15,425 bases of DNA from Acidobacteriota bacterium (GTDB taxonomy: Bacteria; Acidobacteriota; Terriglobia; Terriglobales; Acidobacteriaceae): the NCBI GenBank assembly GCA_021781255.1, contig JAJXXG010000383.1:1-15425 (forward strand). The letters are read 5' to 3'. Shown in pieces: positions 13,746 through 15,425 of this stretch. Positions within the stretch are counted from its first letter, which is position 1. Each line of letters begins with the position of its first letter. The position numbers and the translations under genes were made by a program. The notes under the pieces are model-generated. The model searched no databases. It was not told the origin of the DNA and saw only the letters and a list, made by a program, of their open reading frames with translations.

Positions 13746-14990
13746 ATGATCCGAACGAACGCATTGCGGATTTCTCCTCTGCTCGGTCAGCCTGGCTTTC
13801 TCAGGCTTGCCCTGGCTGTCGTTCTCTTCAATGCCGGTTATTCCATCTATATCTTCCTGTTCAACTTCTTCCTGGAGTCCCAGCAGCAACACGAGTCCCG
13901 CATGGGCGCCCTGACCGGAGCCATGGTGCTGGGCGGCGCTCTGGGCGCATTGCCGGTTGGGCGCCTGGCAAACCGGCTGGGCAGTGTTCGAACCCTGGCG
14001 ATGAGCCTGGCCGGCGCCGGTATCCTGCTGGGCTTGCGCCTGCTGCCTGTGGGCTTTCTTCTCCAGTGGCTCCTGGCCGCTGCCTCGGGCGTCTTTCTGG
14101 CCGGATGGACGGTGCTGATCTTCCCCTTGATTGCGGGATTGGTGCCCCAGGACAGGCGTGACGGCGCCTTTCAGATCTTCTACGGACTGGCCACCGGGGC
14201 TGGCTGTCTGGGTGCGATCGTGGGCGGCAACTTTCCCAGTCTCTGCGCCCGCTTTCTGCCGATGCTCTCGCTGACAGACCGCGAGCGTTTGGGCCTGCTG
14301 GCGGCAGCCGCGCTGGTCTGCCTCTCGGCTTTTTCGCTGCCGCGCATGCAGACCGCCGAGCCGGAGACTGCGCTCCTCCCGCTGCGGCCCAGCAGGCGCC
14401 TGACCGGCCTGCTGACACTGAGCGCGTGGTGGGCCTTCCTGCTCGGAGCGATCAATCCCTTCAGCGGAATCTACTTCCTCAACCAGTTCCACATGCAGGT
14501 CTCCGCCATAGGCTGGTACTTCTTTGTGGTTCAGGCCGTCGTAGCCCTTGGCCTGCTGGCTGCCGGCGCCAGCCGCCTGTCGTCGCTGCCCGCATGGAAG
14601 CTTTTTCTTGGAGCACAACTGTTGGTTGCCCTGTCGATACTGGGGCTGGGGACGCGCCTGCTCTGGTTTGCCCAGGCGGCATATCTGCTCTTCATGCTTG
14701 CCCAGCAGTTTTCGCAGCCAGCCATGCAGTCTCTGCTGTTGCACCGGGCGTCGCAAACTGTACGCAACTCAATTGCTGGCTGGAACACGCTGTTTGCCAC
14801 GCTTGCCCAGTCCATCTCCGCGCCGGTGTTTGGCTTGCTCTGGGCACACTGGGGATACTCTGCTGTTCTGCCGTTGCTGGCGCTCCTCACGTTTTTGACC
14901 ACGGCAGCTGTCGCGGCAATCCCGATGTCCTGGGCTCATCCATCACCAGACCACGCGCCCAATCGCATCTCAGAAGAGTATCCGCAATAA
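13746..14990 (+). CDS. Major facilitator superfamily (MFS) permease
   Basis: A 414-residue inner-membrane transporter with about 12 hydrophobic segments. The loop between the second and third segments has the family signature GRLANRLGSVRTL (72-84, the GxLaDrxGxR motif), and a matching but weak pattern follows the central loop (RMQTAEPETALLPLRPSRRL, about 202-221), which divides the two six-helix halves. The substrate cannot be read from sequence. I start at ATG 13746 (MIRTNALRISP, then the first helix at about residue 18). The frame is open upstream from a TTG at 13647, but those 33 residues are Arg/Pro/Ser-rich and unlike an MFS N-terminus. No clear Shine-Dalgarno sequence precedes 13746. 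Placed head-to-head with the receptor, it is a plausible inner-membrane partner for whatever the receptor imports, or an exporter under the same regulator. Confidence 0.88.
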   Translation: MIRTNALRISPLLGQPGFLRLALAVVLFNAGYSIYIFLFNFFLESQQQHESRMGALTGAMVLGGALGALPVGRLANRLGSVRTLAMSLAGAGILLGLRLLPVGFLLQWLLAAASGVFLAGWTVLIFPLIAGLVPQDRRDGAFQIFYGLATGAGCLGAIVGGNFPSLCARFLPMLSLTDRERLGLLAAAALVCLSAFSLPRMQTAEPETALLPLRPSRRLTGLLTLSAWWAFLLGAINPFSGIYFLNQFHMQVSAIGWYFFVVQAVVALGLLAAGASRLSSLPAWKLFLGAQLLVALSILGLGTRLLWFAQAAYLLFMLAQQFSQPAMQSLLLHRASQTVRNSIAGWNTLFATLAQSISAPVFGLLWAHWGYSAVLPLLALLTFLTTAAVAAIPMSWAHPSPDHAPNRISEEYPQ

Positions 14991-15060
14991 ATCGGCCACA
15001 GAACGCATCCGCAACAGAACGAGCGTCCGCGCGGCCTGGCACGGCTTTCCACTTGTGCAA

Positions 15061-15107
15061 GCGGAGTGAATGTAACCTGCAATCTAACCTGCGCGCATTC
15101 ACTCCGC
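15061..15107. terminator. Long perfect hairpin between convergent genes
   Basis: GCGGAGTGAATG (15061-15072) and CATTCACTCCGC (15096-15107) form a perfect 12-bp stem around a 23-base loop. The loop holds a direct repeat of TAACCTGC (15073-15080 and 15085-15092). It lies 70 bases after the permease stop and 14 bases after the stop of the convergent gene, so it probably serves as a two-way transcript end. No U-run adjoins either side. Confidence 0.55.
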
Positions 15108-15120
15108 GGCAGTTTCACCC

Positions 15121-15425
15121 TTAACGGACTCGGATCGCCATGGCAGGCAGCATGTGGAATGAGTCCGGCCCGCGTTGTGTTCCTGGCCGTAGATAATTCC
15201 GCAAACTGAACGCGATAGAATCCTTTGTTTCCGGCGGGACCAGTTTCGTGCTGATCTCGAAGCAGTTCTTTTCGCCGGTCACGCTCTCGACCACGGAGCA
15301 GTCTCGCGCGAAGTAATAGAGAAACAGGCAATCGGTGGTGTTCGCGTGGTCGGTTGCCGGACAGCTCGTCCCGGATACGGCTCCTGCAAATCCACTTGCG
15401 GTGTCTGTGAGGACATTATAGGAAA
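15121..15425 (-). CDS. C-terminal part of an unrecognised cysteine-containing protein (runs off window)
   Basis: The minus strand is open from the right edge to TAA at 15123-15121, giving the last 100 residues of a protein whose start lies outside the window. It begins SYNVLTDTASGFAGAVSGTS, has four cysteines within 34 residues (CPATD...DCLFLYYFARDC...NC) and ends PAMAIRVR. The residue mix (Ser/Thr/Gly-rich start, beta-like aromatic patch, spaced cysteines) suggests an exported or surface protein with disulfides, but I cannot name a family. This frame is far more protein-like than the competing longer frame 14936-15331, which is Arg-rich. Transcription converges on the permease gene with a hairpin between. 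Confidence 0.7.
   Translation of the reverse strand, partial: SYNVLTDTASGFAGAVSGTSCPATDHANTTDCLFLYYFARDCSVVESVTGEKNCFEISTKLVPPETKDSIAFSLRNYLRPGTQRGPDSFHMLPAMAIRVR

Noticed and set aside
13740..14756. Long minus-strand open frame (338 codons) opposite the permease
   Set aside because: Its translation is Gln/Gly/Arg-rich low complexity, as expected for the antisense of a Leu/Ala-rich membrane protein; it has no family resemblance and the plus-strand gene is clear.
14936..15331. Minus-strand frame of 131 codons overlapping the permease end
   Set aside because: Its Arg-rich translation competes with the neighbouring frame that is open to the window edge and far more protein-like (stop at 15121).
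1..15425. CRISPR arrays, tRNA or rRNA genes, phage genes, intact insertion sequences
   Set aside because: None seen: no regularly spaced repeats, no tRNA-like cloverleaf with conserved TTCGA arm recognised, and no intact transposase or phage structural gene.

Overview
The window looks like chromosomal DNA of a GC-rich (roughly 60%) environmental bacterium, most likely an acidobacterium (Terriglobales/Acidobacteriaceae type). The main clue is a very large TonB-dependent receptor with an N-terminal carboxypeptidase-regulatory-like domain and a Gln/Ala-rich signal-peptide end, a hallmark of that group. It sits beside a secreted two-part carbohydrate-active protein and an uptake hydrogenase operon. 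The taxonomic call is inference; no rRNA or tRNA gene is present.

Left part (1-2300, plus strand): the end of a membrane-bound [NiFe] uptake hydrogenase operon in the classical order: large subunit (5' end outside the window), b-type cytochrome, maturation endopeptidase. The junctions overlap by 1 and 11 bases. The large subunit carries a 15-residue tail behind DPCLACAVH, which the protease encoded two genes later is expected to remove.

Second block (2297-4409, minus strand): an M20D-type metal-dependent amidohydrolase, a TRIC/UPF0126 cation-channel-family membrane protein (ATGA overlap) and possibly a small 69-residue protein (TAATG overlap). The stop of the small ORF interlocks with the hydrogenase-protease stop on a shared TTAA. 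Upstream lies about 660 bp without an intact gene (4410-5067) that holds a decayed fragment resembling an IS3-family transposase.

Third block (5068-13268, minus strand): a locus that reads as a glycan-utilisation module. In transcription order it has a TonB-dependent outer-membrane receptor, a hairpin, a regulator made of two complete TetR domains fused in one chain, and 33 bp later a secreted 1022-residue protein joining a pectate-lyase-like beta-helix to a glycosidase-like TIM barrel and a C-terminal beta-sandwich. An MFS permease (13746-14990, plus strand) diverges from the receptor. The intergenic region between receptor and permease (about 480 bp) is AT-rich and has two clear dyads. One is a 20-bp TetR-type near-palindrome next to a possible receptor promoter; the other is an AT-rich dyad lying exactly in the spacer of a good -35/-10 promoter facing the permease. 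The natural working model is that the fused TetR protein (or another repressor) controls receptor and permease together.

Right edge: a strong 12-bp hairpin separates the permease from the C-terminal 100 residues of an unrecognised, cysteine-containing minus-strand protein that runs out of the window.
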